From positions 1 to 64,000 of the forward strand of contig LFMX01000004.1 in NCBI GenBank assembly GCA_001184405.1: DNA of 64,000 bases, read 5' to 3'. The stretch is from Candidatus Burkholderia humilis (GTDB lineage: Bacteria > Pseudomonadota > Gammaproteobacteria > Burkholderiales > Burkholderiaceae). The position numbers and the translations under genes are program-made. Every line of letters starts with the position of its first letter. The stretch's first letter is position 1. The notes beneath the pieces are model-generated. The model had not been told where the DNA came from and searched no databases. It saw only the letters and a list, made by a program, of their open reading frames with translations. Of the stretch, positions 29,532-39,179 are shown in pieces.

Positions 29532-30626
29532 ATGGATCGGATCGAATGTGTGGTGATCGGAGTGGGCGTGATTGGCTTGGCCATTGCGCGCGCTCGCGAT
29601 GCGCGGACGCGAAGTCATCGTGCTGGAAGCGGGCGAGGCGATCGGTATCGGCACGAGTTCGCGTAACAGCGAGGTGATCCACGCGGGGCTTTATTACCCG
29701 CGCGGCTCGCAGAAGGCTGAACTGTGCGTGCGCGGGCGCGACATGCTCTACGAGTTCTGCAAGGCGTACGGCGTCGCGCATCGGCAATGCGGAAAGCTGC
29801 TCGTCGCGACCGCGAAGAATCAGATTCCACAACTGGCCGCGATCCAGCAAAAGGGCATCGAAAATCGCGTGCAGGGCTTGACGCGTATCAGCGGCGCGCA
29901 GGCGGCGGAGATGGAGCCGCAGCTTCGATGTGTGGAAGCGGTGTGGTCGCCAGTGACGGGCATCGTCGATAGTCATCAGTACATGCTCGCGCTGCAGGGC
30001 GATGCCGAGAATCACGGCGCGAATATCGTGTTCCATACGCCCGTCACGCAGATCGATGCACGCGAAGGCTGTTTTATCGTCGAAACCGGCGGCGATGCGC
30101 CCGCGCATTTTCGCGCCTCGCATCTGATCAACAGCGCCGGCCTGCATGCGAACGAGATCGCGCGATGCATTCGCGGTCTCGACGATCGGCACGTGCCGCC
30201 GCTTTATTTCGCCAAGGGCAACTATTTCAGCGTGAGCGGGCGCGCGCCGTTCGAACGTCTCATCTATCCGATGCCCAACGAAGCCGGACTCGGCGTGCAT
30301 CTGACGATCGATCTGGGCGGGCAGGCGAAGTTCGGACCGGACGTCGAATGGGTGCAGTTGCTCAATTACGATGTCGATCCGCGTCGCGCTGAGCGTTTTA
30401 CGCCGAGCGCGCCTACTGGCCCGATCTTTCCGACGATGCGCTGCAACCCGCGTACGCCGGCATTCGTCCGAAGCTCTCCGGTCCCGGTCAGGCGGCGGTG
30501 GATTTCATGATTCAGGGAAAATCGGCGCATGGCGTGAAGGGACTCGTCAATCTGTTCGGGATGGAATCGCCAGGATTGACGGCGTCGCTGGCGATTGCGG
30601 AGCGTGTCGCGGATATGTCCCGCTGA
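29532..30626 (+). pseudogene. FAD-dependent oxidoreductase (LhgO-like), two frameshifts
   Basis: MDRIECVVIGVGVIGLAIAR carries the Rossmann motif G-x-G-x-x-G. A one-base deletion near 29592 moves to the frame of LAMRGREVIVLEAGEAIGIG, followed by TSSRNSEVIHAGLYYPRGSQ, the signature of the L-2-hydroxyglutarate oxidase group of DAO-type enzymes. A second shift near 30400 leads to [20 protein letters not shown] and [20 protein letters not shown], ending ADMSR with TGA at 30626. The parent would have been about 365 residues and membrane-associated, feeding electrons to the quinone pool. Inactive. Confidence 0.82.
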
Positions 30627-30761
30627 TGCTTACAGACGACTTTCCGGCATCGCTTATCTCTAACATTTGGATGTAACGACTCGCTTATCCGTTTTGCTAT
30701 GCTCGGACATCGCCGTCGCCAAGAACGGCGTATCCCCCAATACAACATGGAGTGAATCACC

Positions 30762-31076
30762 ATGAAGACATCTCGTCGAACGTTTCTCATTACCAGCGTG
30801 GGCGTCGCCTCGACGTTCGCGCTCGGCTCGCGCGCCGCATTCGCGGACGCGCCCAAGGTCGCCGAAAGCGACCCGACTGCCCAAGCGCTCGGCTACAAGG
30901 AAGATGCGAGCAAGGTCGACAAGGCCAAGTACGCGAAGTTCGCGGCCGGGCAGGACTGCGGCAATTGCCAGTTCTATCAGGGCAAGGCGAGCGATCCTTA
31001 CGCGCCGTGTCCGATGTTCAGCAGCAAGCAGGTTGCATCGAAAGGCTGGTGCAGCGCGTACGTGAAGAAAGCGTAA
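30762..31076 (+). CDS. High-potential iron-sulfur protein (HiPIP), 104 aa
   Basis: MKTSRRTFLITSVGVASTFA is a twin-arginine export signal (S-R-R-T-F-L). The mature protein has the four [4Fe-4S] ligands in the family spacing: DCGNCQFYQG (two Cys), APCPMFSSKQV and GWCSAYVKKA. Length and motifs are typical of small periplasmic HiPIPs that carry electrons to terminal oxidases or reductases. GGAGTGAA lies before the ATG. The gene is intact and stands alone between broken neighbours, which suggests it is under selection. Confidence 0.92.
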   Translation: MKTSRRTFLITSVGVASTFALGSRAAFADAPKVAESDPTAQALGYKEDASKVDKAKYAKFAAGQDCGNCQFYQGKASDPYAPCPMFSSKQVASKGWCSAYVKKA

Positions 31077-31268
31077 AGCTGTTTCTGGTCGTACCGATGG
31101 CGTGCCCGGTCGCATGACCCGGCGCGCTTTTGTTCGTCGCTTGATTCTGCAACGCGCGGTCTTTTACACTCGCCGGATGAAAAAGTGGCCGCGCGTTCGA
31201 TTCGTTCGTTTTGCTTGATCGATTCGGCGCGCGCGGACGAAGCCGGTTGCGCACAATCAGGGGCTCAC

Positions 31269-32544
31269 ATGGCAGGCAACCCATTGAACGCGTGCGCAGT
31301 GACCGCCGCGGTGATCGGCAACGCGCTTACGACTTCACGGTGTTCGGCTTCATGACGGTCGTGATCGCGCGGCTTTTCTTTCCGAGCGAAAGCGATTACT
31401 CGTCGATTCTTTTGACCACGGCGACATTCGGCGTTGCCTTCGTGATGCGGCCGGTCGGCGGCATCGTGCTCGGGCTGTATGCGGATCGCGCGGGGCGCAA
31501 GGCGGCGCTTTCACTCGTCATCGGATTGATGACGCTCGGCATCTTTCTGCTCGCGGTGGCGCCGCCTTATTCGGCGATCGGTATCGGCGCGCCGCTGGTG
31601 ATCGTGTTTGCGCGGCTGTTGCAGGGTTTCTCGGCGGGCGGCGAGTTCGGCAGTGCGACGGCGCTGCTGATCGAGGCGGTGCCGTATTCGTGGCGCGGCT
31701 ACTACGGCAGTTTTCAGATGGCGAGCTAGGCGGCATCGCTATTGCTTGGCGCGATCGTTGGCGCGGCGGTATCGCGCGGCTTGTCGCCCGAAGCGCTCGA
31801 ATCGTGGGGCTGGCGCGTGCCGTTCATTCTCGGGCTGATTATCGGGCCGGTCGGGTTGTACATCCAACGTAACATGATGGACACCGAAGCCTTTCTCCAC
31901 GCGCAGAAAACCGCGCGGCGCGCGACACTCGGCGAAGTGTTCGGCTCGCATATGCGCGAGGTGCTGTGCGGGCTGGGATCGGTGATCGCGCTGACGGTGA
32001 CGGTGTATGTGCTGATCGCGTATCTGCCGACGTTTGCCGTCAAGCAATTGAAGTTGTCGTTCGGACCGTCGTTCACAGCGTTGATCGTCGGCAATCTGCT
32101 GTTGACGGTGCTTTCGCTGGTGGCGGGCGCGTGCTCGGATCGCATCGGACGAAAGGGACTCGTGATATGGTCGCTCGCGATTACGCTCGTGATCATCTAT
32201 CCATTGTTCGCGTGGCTCTTCGCGTGGCTCGCGGCGGAGCCGAGCGTGGGGCGGCTGATCGTCGTGCAGGCGCTGCTGTCGATCGCGCTCTCGGGTTACT
32301 GGGGGCCGTTCGGCGCGCTGATCGCCGAGCTGTTTCCGGCGCATGTGTGCTCGACGGGGTTATCGATTGCCTACAACATCGCGGTGATGATTTTCGGCGG
32401 GTTCGGGAAGTTCATCGTCACGTGGCTGATTCGCGTGTCCGGTTCGCAGCTCGCGCCGACGTTTTACGTGATGGTGGGCACATCGTGTTGTCGTTGATCG
32501 CGGTGGCGTGCATCCCGGCCACGCGTCACACGGATGTCGACTGA
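31269..32544 (+). pseudogene. MFS transporter (metabolite:H+ symporter type), amber plus frameshifts
   Basis: Helix 1 begins TAAVIGNALYDFTVFGFMTV after a shift near 31325. FGVAFVMRPVGGIVLGLYAD followed by RAGRKAAL is the loop 2-3 signature of the metabolite:H+ symporter subfamily (citrate, shikimate, proline/betaine carriers), and RLLQGFSAGGEFGSATALLI is helix 4. A TAG at 31727-31729 replaces the Gln of QMASQAASLLLG. The second six helices follow to GTQLAPTFYVMVG-like sequence, and a last indel near 32480 moves to HIVLSLIAVACIPATRHTDV. About 420 residues when repaired. Substrate cannot be told. Confidence 0.85.
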
Positions 32545-32579
32545 CTCGGCGTTTTACTGATTGAAGCGGATTTACGGAT

Positions 32580-32891
32580 ATGAAAGTCATCGAAAGCAGC
32601 ACCCTTACGGCGGATCGCGCGTGGGGCGCGCTCGATATTTGCGTGATGAACGGCACGTCGTGCCGTTTGCATTGGACCGATAAGCCGTACAAATGGCATG
32701 TGAACGACGGCGAGGAAGTGTTCGCCGTGATGCAAGGCGAAGTGTTGATGCATGTGCTCGGCGCGGACGGCGAGCGCGCCCGGACGCTCAAGGCCAGCGA
32801 TATTTTCTACGCGCAAGCCGGGGATGAGCATTTCGCGGAACCGGTTGGTGAAGCGCGGATTCTGGTGATCGAAAAGGAAAGATGCGTTTGA
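32580..32891 (+). CDS. Cupin-domain protein, 103 aa
   Basis: A single-domain cupin: WHVNDGEEVFAVMQGEVLMH corresponds to motif 1 (H...E...G) and FYAQAGDEHFAEPVGEARIL to motif 2 (G-x-x-H). The family context resembles small cupins with the N-terminal ESSTLTADRAWGALDI. It starts 36 bases after the MFS pseudogene and shares its strand, so it may have been the last gene of that operon. The frame is intact. Substrate unknown. Confidence 0.8.
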   Translation: MKVIESSTLTADRAWGALDICVMNGTSCRLHWTDKPYKWHVNDGEEVFAVMQGEVLMHVLGADGERARTLKASDIFYAQAGDEHFAEPVGEARILVIEKERCV

Positions 32892-32987
32892 GCTCAGTAT
32901 TTGCCTAAGCCGTTTGGCTGAGTGGCGTCGTGCGGATTTGCGCGTGATACTCTGCTCCATCGAAATTTTGGAAGTGGAGACGAGTAA

Positions 32988-33359
32988 ATGATTAGGACGA
33001 TTGAGCGAATCGAGAGTGAATATGCCCGTGCCCGCAAAGCGGAGACACTGGAAGCTTTCGATACTATGTCGATAGGAGAAGTGGAAGACCTCGTACTGAT
33101 ACCGAGAAGAGGGCTGGACACTATTGTGGCGCGCCTGGAGATGCTGGAGCAGGAGATGTACGAGCGCCACTTCGAAGAATCGTTTGCCGATCTCGGGTTG
33201 CAGGGTTTCACGGAAGACAGGCCTCCGGGTACTGAGAATCTTGTCGATGTATCGGCATCCGCCGACCGCGCAGATAATCGCACTGCCGAACGTCCAAAGT
33301 TCTCGTTCTTCGATCACTTCTTCGGCTACTTTGCGAGGAAGCCAAAGCAGGTGGCATGA
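32988..33359 (+). CDS. Hypothetical protein overlapping a YoeB remnant, 123 aa
   Basis: GTGGAGACGAG precedes the ATG at 32988. The protein is helical and charged (MIRTIERIESEYARARKAET, RGLDTIVARLEMLEQEMYER) with a low-complexity linker and an aromatic tail (FSFFDHFFGYFARKPKQ). Its TGA overlaps an ATG as ATGA, and the next codons begin the YoeB-like pseudogene. In toxin-antitoxin pairs this overlap usually joins antitoxin to toxin. The protein does not resemble Phd/YefM antitoxins, so the partnership is only suggested. No known domain. Confidence 0.5.
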   Translation: MIRTIERIESEYARARKAETLEAFDTMSIGEVEDLVLIPRRGLDTIVARLEMLEQEMYERHFEESFADLGLQGFTEDRPPGTENLVDVSASADRADNRTAERPKFSFFDHFFGYFARKPKQVA

Positions 33360-33612
33360 TGCCGCGCAAAATCTCTTTCTCGAAAGTCAGTTGGGAACAT
33401 GGCGCGGCACCGATTCAAAACTGTTCGTCAGGCTCACCGGCCTGATCAACGATTGCCATCGCAATCCATTTTGTGGAATCGGCAAACCTGAACCGCTCAA
33501 GCGGAGGACGGCGTGGTCACGCAGGCTCGACGGGAAGAGTTGGATCGTCTATGGAGTTTCAGACGCCCAACTATTCGTCGTGAGTTGTCGCGGCCACTAC
33601 GATGACAAATAG
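33359..33612 (+). pseudogene. YoeB/Txe family toxin remnant
   Basis: Two frames make up the sequence. MPRKISFSKVSWEH starts in one, and a deletion near 33400 leads into GTDSKLFVRLTGLINDCHRN, PFCGIGKPEPLK, a W-S-R-R segment and SWIVYGVSDAQLFVVSCRGH ending YDDK. This is the YoeB order: W-x-x-Y/W, I-N-x-L-I-x-D, P-F-x-G-I-G-K-P-E-P-L-K, W-S-R-R-I, R-L-V-Y and the C-terminal C-R/K-x-H-Y. YoeB toxins are ribosome-dependent mRNA endonucleases. The catalytic Glu/Arg/His/Tyr positions are partly kept, but the frame is broken and the domain shortened. Confidence 0.72.
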
Positions 33613-33634
33613 CCGCCGCGAGCGGCTATCAACC

Positions 33635-33904
33635 TTACCGCTCCAACCCCGCCTTCACCAACAGTTCAGCCAGCACCTCCGTCATCCCGCCTTCATTTCC
33701 CTCAGCCCGTTCCTTCAACTGTTTCACCAGCTTCTCATCTAGCTTGCACGCAAACGGCACGAGCCCTTTCGTCTGATCCAGCTTGCGCTGTTCACGACGA
33801 TCCGCCTTCTCCGCGCCCGCCTGACCGATGCGCGCCTTGCCGCCCTGCTTCAAATCGTTGGCGAGTTTGAAGGCCTTGTTCTGTTCTAGTTGAAATTTGT
33901 TCAC
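33635..33904 (-). CDS. Conserved hypothetical protein, 89 aa, GTG start
   Basis: The GTG at 33904 is preceded by GGAGCAT and gives (M)NKFQLEQNKAFKLANDLKQG followed by GKARIGQAGAEKADRREQRK. A globular helical end (PFACKLDEKLVKQLKERAEG, MTEVLAELLVKAGLER) resembles a C-terminal ribbon-helix-helix-like or helical dimer domain. The basic N-terminal half may bind nucleic acid. I recall similar proteins in Burkholderia chromosomes but no named family. The frame is intact. Confidence 0.6.
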   Translation of the reverse strand: MNKFQLEQNKAFKLANDLKQGGKARIGQAGAEKADRREQRKLDQTKGLVPFACKLDEKLVKQLKERAEGNEGGMTEVLAELLVKAGLER

Positions 33905-33950
33905 GCGATGCTCCGTTGCAGCAGATAAATGACAGGGCCCGTATTCTAGG

Positions 33951-34358
33951 TCACGTCCGGCTCGCTTCCGCCAAAGCGTCGATGCGCGTGCGCATCCGCC
34001 ACCAATACGAGCCTTCCCAGAACACGCGCCGGCAGACGTCGCATGTGACGAAGCGTGTGTGCCGCTCGCGCACGCCATCGGGTACGCGATCGCCGACTTC
34101 GGCGAGCGCAATCGGATGCAGCGGCGCGTTGCACATCAGGCAAAGGCGGAAGGCGCGCACATGCGGCGCGAGATCCAGTCGATCGGCGATTTCGCGAAAC
34201 TGTTCGTCCGGTTGCAGCGCGCGCACATAGCAGCCGCGCAGCCGCGTACGGCGCTTGAGCAACTCGCGATCGCGCGTGAGCACGATGCGCGATTGCGCCT
34301 GCGCGAGCCGCTCGATTTCATCGTCGGCGAAATTGTTATGTGTGCCTTGCAAGGGCAC
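33951..34358 (-). pseudogene. Mut7-C RNase domain protein, N-terminus deleted
   Basis: DDEIERLAQAQSRIVLTRDR and ELLKRRTRLRGCYVRALQPD belong to the PIN-like Mut7-C domain (catalytic Asp in the T-R-D motif). CLMCNAPLHPIALAEVGDRV and FVTCDVCRRVFWEGSYWWRM form its C-terminal zinc ribbon (two CxxC pairs). Homologs are about 240 residues, with an N-terminal ubiquitin-like part; here everything before the first Asp-Asp is missing and the frame abuts a piece of an ABC binding protein. The deletion removes part of the active site. Confidence 0.78.
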
Positions 34359-34439
34359 GTTCGACTTATCGGTGCAAATTCGACCCGGCTAACTCTCGCT
34401 CCGGCCGGAAGCACAAGGAGCGGTCCAGGAGGCAACGAG

Positions 34440-34618
34440 TGGGCTGAAGCTGTGATATTCGATACGAGATTCGGATACTTCGCCTTGAACGCCTCGAAGC
34501 CCTTTTGCGTCAGTTGCAGATTGCCTGCGACGTCGACGATGTTGATGGCGACGGGATCGGCGGCCTGCGCAACGCTCGACGCCAATATCGCGGCTACAAC
34601 CATGCTTCGTGAACTCAT
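34440..34618 (-). pseudogene. ABC transporter solute-binding protein, N-terminal stub
   Basis: The start at 34618 encodes MSSRSMVVAAILASSVAQAA (signal peptide) and DPVAINIVDVAGNLQLTQKG followed by FEAFKAKYPNLVSNIT, the usual first 60 residues of a family-1 periplasmic binding protein. The match then ends at about 34440. The rest of the gene has been deleted up to the Mut7-C fragment. The substrate cannot be inferred. Minor upstream sequence to 34700 shows nothing. Confidence 0.65.
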
Positions 34619-34699
34619 TGACAACCGCTGTCTCACTTTTAAAGGCACACTTCACCTCGTTTGTTGTTTTGTGCGCGCAACGCCGCGTCCACACTTTTC

Positions 34700-35503
34700 A
34701 TTTTTTCGCAGCGTCACTTGTAAAGGTCTCGAGTTCGCAATGTTCCTGACTTATTCCTAACGATCGCGTCCTAAGACGCAGACTCGAGTTTCGAGCGGAT
34801 TGTACGTCGTCGGCTTAGAAAGCGACTCCTTATAAGCTTCGCTGCAAAAAAGCGTGCGCTCTTCAAACAAGTGATTCGCATTCTGTCTCCATTCGACCGC
34901 GTCTGCACTTCTAAGCGTTGATATAACCGGCCGGCAATCCCAGTCGCAGCGTGTTGAACTAATAAAAACCAGGCTCACCTCCGGTGTGGGTGACGAGATG
35001 TGCTTTGCTTTTTGTATCGACGCTGCAAATCGAGTTTTCGTGCGATCCAGTTAGTGGCAGGCCTGCTCTAAGGTACGTAGCCAAACTAAGCGCACCGCCA
35101 AAAGGTTCCGTTGTATTTGGACAATCCGTATTTTGTAGTGAACAGCTTGTGGGCTGCGGTCCCCATTGCACTGAGCCGGTAGGATGGCGGCGCTAATCGC
35201 CGGGAACCACTTAAGGTGCGCCGTCTCAAGATCGCTTTTGGAGAGGATCGATAGCCATGAAGCGCACTCCATCAACAAAAAGCGACGTCATCGTACTTAC
35301 GGAGCCCGACTTTAATCAAGCTCAGCGCCGTTCGGGCCGTTATTGCCCTCAGAGCCACAGCGTAATGGAGATAGCAAGGCCAACCCTTGATCTATTTCGA
35401 CTGATCGCCGCGGCGCATAGCAAGCTCAACGCTATCAGCATTTTTCGGCCAATATCGCACAACGGGTTTTGATCACAGTTTTCCGAGCCGACTTCAATGC
35501 AAT
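34700..35503. other. Sparse region, no supported gene
   Basis: A minus-strand frame ending at 34757 contains VEWRQNANHLFEERTLFCSE and SKPTTYNPLETRVCVLGRDR, which looks protein-like but has no good start. A plus-strand 71-codon frame at 35257-35472 is weak. Nothing else can be supported. Probably a graveyard of deleted genes. Confidence 0.35.
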
Positions 35504-35909
35504 ATGAATAACGTCTTCGCCTCCACGTCACCTGAAGGGACAACGCAAGGTCTTCGTCTCCGTTTTTCGCTGCCCGAAGGAGAGCAGCGGTCCGCCAAGA
35601 ATTCAAAATCAGAATCCGCGCTTGCAGCCAACTCAGATCAAGCATCTGGATCCGGTTCGCCAACCAAGCAATTGCAGACGGAGATTCGAAATTTGCAGCG
35701 CCAGCTAGCAGAGCTTCAGCAGAGAAGCTAACGCAAGCCTCACAACGCGGCGCCAAAGGCGACCCTGTCGAAGTGACTCAAGAGCAAGCGATCCGCGCAG
35801 AGTGTAGCGCCGTGGCGGCTGCCCTTGCCACCACGATTGGCTTGTTGGCCGAGGCTACAAAATCGTCAGGCACATCCTCTAGAGGGATCCTACTGTCCAC
35901 GAAGGGTTA
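35504..35909 (+). pseudogene. Coiled-coil hypothetical protein, frameshifted
   Basis: MNNVFASTSPEGTTQGLRLR is followed by a polar linker and TKQLQTEIRNLQRQLAELQQ, a clear coiled coil. The frame stops at 35731, but another frame continues RGAKGDPVEVTQEQAIRAEC and SAVAAALATTIGLLAEATKS to a stop at 35909. An indel in or just after AELQQRS accounts for the split. The parent would have been about 130 residues. Family not recognised. Confidence 0.5.
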
Positions 35910-36227
35910 GCAGGCGGTGAAGTTACTCAAAGATGGCGACCTCGGCACCATTCATCGATACTTTATCGTACCACACGCAATAACTTTAACGACAAGCTGA
36001 TATGAAGGGTGAAAGAACGTCGTTCTTGCTGAACAATCTCGAGAGAGATCAAGACAATCCCAGTTTCGCGCGATTCACCTAATTTCTTTGTCCCCTGCCC
36101 TGTCGCGCTTCGGCTTGACAAGCGCTTCGTCGATCAAACGCGCGACGCAACGTTACGTTTTTTGTTATTCGTTTGCGCCCTTTCGGTCAGTGGACGTGAT
36201 AATTATAAACGGACCATAAATCCTAAG
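35910..36227. other. Intergenic, no gene seen
   Basis: These 318 bases hold no supported frame, repeat or terminator. The last 80 bases are AT-rich and could hold the promoter of the next gene. Confidence 0.35.
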
Positions 36228-36700
36228 ATGGATAAACCATCTGCCATGAGAATGCCACAGCAATTGATTGAGGCGTATCAGACCTACTGCAAGTATCTTA
36301 TCGCCGAGCAAGAGATGAGCGATTTGTTAACGGTGGTTGACGGCGTTGGCCCGCATATCGACAAACTTCTAGATGACCTTGAGGCCATCGGACGAAAAAA
36401 AGAAGCGCGTGACGAACGTCTAAGCACTGCATTTGCCTCGGCGCAATCGCACAAAACAGAGTTGGAGGAATTGCAAACCTCAATAAGCGATGTGCTCTTC
36501 AACTCAATTCAAGACAAACTTCACGATCCAATTTTTTTGCTGCACTTCCTCGCAGGCTTCCGCAACTGAAGTTGGCACTGGATACTTTGCTATCAGCTAA
36601 ACAAACGCTTTGCGCCCAAGTGGATGAGTTGAAACTTTACGCGATCGACACTCTCGATCTTCTCTTGCTGATCAAGCAGTTAAACGCGCAAAATCCGTGA
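36228..36700 (+). pseudogene. Helical hypothetical protein, frameshift in a T run
   Basis: From the ATG at 36228 the frame encodes a helical protein (MPQQLIEAYQTYCKYLIAEQ, EMSDLLTVVDGVGPHIDKLL, LEELQTSISDVLFNSIQDKL). At a run of seven T near 36530 it drops out of frame. The next frame continues RLPQLKLALDTLLSAKQTLC and VDELKLYAIDTLDLLLLIKQ to TGA at 36698-36700. The repaired protein would be about 157 residues, all helical. No family recognised. The flanking 36701-37661 contains only a weak 80-codon frame starting with TTG at 36827. Confidence 0.55.
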
Positions 36701-37661
36701 CCCATCTAGAAACAGGCATTTCCTCGCGCACAGGCGAGGAAGAACAATAGTTACTGTTTCATCGACAGACTGATCAACCTGCCATGCAGGCAGTACGTCG
36801 AAGGTCAATCCACAACGTTCTGTCGATTGGGGGCTTTAGGACGTGAACACTCGATACACAGGGAACTCAGCATCAATCAAGACGGTCTTCCGCGCGAGGC
36901 CAGTGACCCGTTCGAGCAGCTTTTGAATTTCTCTCAAAAACGGTGGCGAACATGTTTACTTCGGGACCTCGATGCCGATCTCATTGCGATTATGAGGCAT
37001 CACCGCGGCCATCTCAGTGCGTCTGAAGAATTGTCAAGTGGAGCATGCGGTCGACGCGAGATGCAGTGATTTTAGAGGCAGTCTGCTCGTCGAATTGATG
37101 ATCGAGCAAACGAAATCCCGCCTACGCAATGAAATCGTCAAACGTAAGCATTGGACAAGTTCATCGTGCTGATCTTTCATCAACGCGTCACCCCCCCGGC
37201 CAACCTACGCCCGCACCAGCAGACGCGCTTCGGGAAAGAGCCAAATATACGTTGAGAAATAGCTAGCCCCCTTCTGATCTGTATGTGACGGACAGATGGA
37301 AAATTAATAAGTGTGCTTGGCCCGTGCCCAGAAAACTGGTCCTTGCACTACACCGTTCTACTGTAAAGATGATGCGGCGCTCGACTCCACCGCGTGAGCA
37401 TGAAAACCCTTAAGAGATGCTTAACTAGTGGCTCACTGTTGTTGATCATAGCGTTCTTCGTACGACGTTTCCTCGTTCTAGTTGTCGTTAGTTAGATAAT
37501 CAATACAGGCGATTTACATTAAGCCAACATAAACTGGAATGGTTCTCATTTTTATTGACTTGACTTACACCGCAACGTACGATCTAATCCGCGTCGACAT
37601 CGACGATTGCGTTTCAATCTGAAACGTGATTTAAGTATACCTTAAAATAACTGGTTATGCC
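36701..37661. other. Nearly 1 kb without a supported gene
   Basis: An 80-codon frame (36827-37069) has no plausible start and no recognisable motif. The last 200 bases before the porin are AT-rich (ATTATTTTAAGG-like) and probably contain its promoter, but I cannot place -35/-10 boxes with confidence. Confidence 0.35.
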
Positions 37662-39149
37662 ATGGAAGCTCAACGAATCAGCCAAAAGACTTTGGGGAGG
37701 GGGGTGCACCCAATCGGTCGCACTCGCGAGGTAGCTCGCTGTACTACAGTCCTTGTCATCGCGTGGAGCGCGCTGGTCGGCAGCGCGTTCGCGGCGGCGA
37801 GTCCCGATGCCGCGCCCGAAGCGCCCGAGGCGGATCTGCAAATTCAGGCGCAACCGGGCAATTTCATGGCCGGCTTCTGGACGCGCCAGAACATGCTCGG
37901 CGACATGGGCGGCCTGCGGCCGTTTCTCGGCAAATACGGCGTCACGTTTCAACTGACGGAAACGAGCGAATATCTGGCAAACGTGCGCGGCGGTCTCGGT
38001 CGCGGCGGCGCATACGATGGCCTCACCACGGCGACCGTCGGTATCGATACGCAAAAGGCCTTCGGTCTGCCCGGCGGCCAGTTCAATATCAGCGCACTGC
38101 AGATTCACGGCACCAACCTGAGCACGCGCTATCTCGGCACGCTGAACACGGCGAGCGGCATCGAGGCGGAAGGCACCACGCGTCTGTGGGAGCTCTGGTA
38201 TCAGCAGTCGTTTCTGAACAAGCGCGTGGATGTGAAGATCGGTCAGCAGAGTATCGATCAGGAATTCATCACGAGTCAGTACGCGGCCACCTTCATCAAT
38301 ACGATGTTCGGCTGGCCCGCGCTGCCTTCGTATGACATGTCCTCGGGCGGTCCGGCGTATCCGCTGTCGGCGCTCGGCGTGCGCGTGCGCGGACAGATCA
38401 CGCCGTCGCTGACCGCGCTCGCCGGCGTGTTCGATGGCGATCCACTCGGCAACAATCCGGACAACCTGCACGGCACCAACTTCAATCTGCATAACGGCAC
38501 GCTGTTCATCGGCGAATTGCAGTATGCGATCAACCAGCCGTCCGATGGCGAGATGGTCGGCATGAACAGCAACGCGCTGCCGGGCACGTACAAGCTGGGC
38601 GTCTGGTACAACAACCGCTTCGACGATCAGCGCTTCGACAACGGCGGCCTCACGCTGGCGGACCCGGCATCGACGGGCACGGCGCAATCGCATCACGGCA
38701 ACTACAGCTTTTATGCCATCGCCGATCAGATGATCTGGCGGCCCGATCCCGACGAGCCGCGCAGCATCGGCGTATTCACGCGGCTGATGGACGCGCCGGG
38801 TGATCGCAATTTCGTGAGCTTCGCGGCGGGCGCGGGCATCGTGATGAAAGCGCCCTTCAAGAACCGCGATAACGACAGCGTCGGGCTGGCCGTGACGTAT
38901 ATCAAGGTCGGCAGTCACGTTCACGATTCGGACCTCGACTTTCGCAACTTTCTCGGCACGCCTTACGGCGTGAGAACGCAGGAAACCACGCTGGAGGCGA
39001 CCTACAACTATCAGGTCACGCCGTGGTGGATCATGCAGGCCGACGCGCAATACACCTTCAACGCGGGCGCGGGCCAGAATCCGAACGATCCGACTCAGCC
39101 GCTGCGCAACACCTTCGTGATCGGCGTGCGGGCAAACCTCACGTTCTGA
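37662..39149 (+). CDS. OprB-family carbohydrate-selective porin, 495 aa
   Basis: A signal peptide (VLVIAWSALVGSAFA) precedes an acidic, Pro-rich stretch. The OprB barrel begins WTRQNMLGDMGGLRPFLGKY and GVTFQLTETSEYLANVRGGL. Repeated amphipathic strands follow, with NALPGTYKLGVWYNNRFDDQ and the C-terminal PLRNTFVIGVRANLTF ending in Phe, as outer-membrane porins do. ETTLEATYNYQVTPWWIMQA is the conserved penultimate region. Full length and no lesion. It opens a run with a secreted protein, a Dyp peroxidase and a ferric-iron ABC binding protein, an arrangement I associate with iron uptake in Burkholderia. Confidence 0.9.
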   Translation: MEAQRISQKTLGRGVHPIGRTREVARCTTVLVIAWSALVGSAFAAASPDAAPEAPEADLQIQAQPGNFMAGFWTRQNMLGDMGGLRPFLGKYGVTFQLTETSEYLANVRGGLGRGGAYDGLTTATVGIDTQKAFGLPGGQFNISALQIHGTNLSTRYLGTLNTASGIEAEGTTRLWELWYQQSFLNKRVDVKIGQQSIDQEFITSQYAATFINTMFGWPALPSYDMSSGGPAYPLSALGVRVRGQITPSLTALAGVFDGDPLGNNPDNLHGTNFNLHNGTLFIGELQYAINQPSDGEMVGMNSNALPGTYKLGVWYNNRFDDQRFDNGGLTLADPASTGTAQSHHGNYSFYAIADQMIWRPDPDEPRSIGVFTRLMDAPGDRNFVSFAAGAGIVMKAPFKNRDNDSVGLAVTYIKVGSHVHDSDLDFRNFLGTPYGVRTQETTLEATYNYQVTPWWIMQADAQYTFNAGAGQNPNDPTQPLRNTFVIGVRANLTF

Positions 39150-39179
39150 CAAACCAAAACAACGCACGGCACTGACAAC

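Noticed and set aside
35876-35892. CCTCTAGAGGGATCC resembles cloning-vector polylinker sequence
   Set aside because: Order and spacing of the sites do not match the usual polylinker and flanking bases are genomic; chance similarity.
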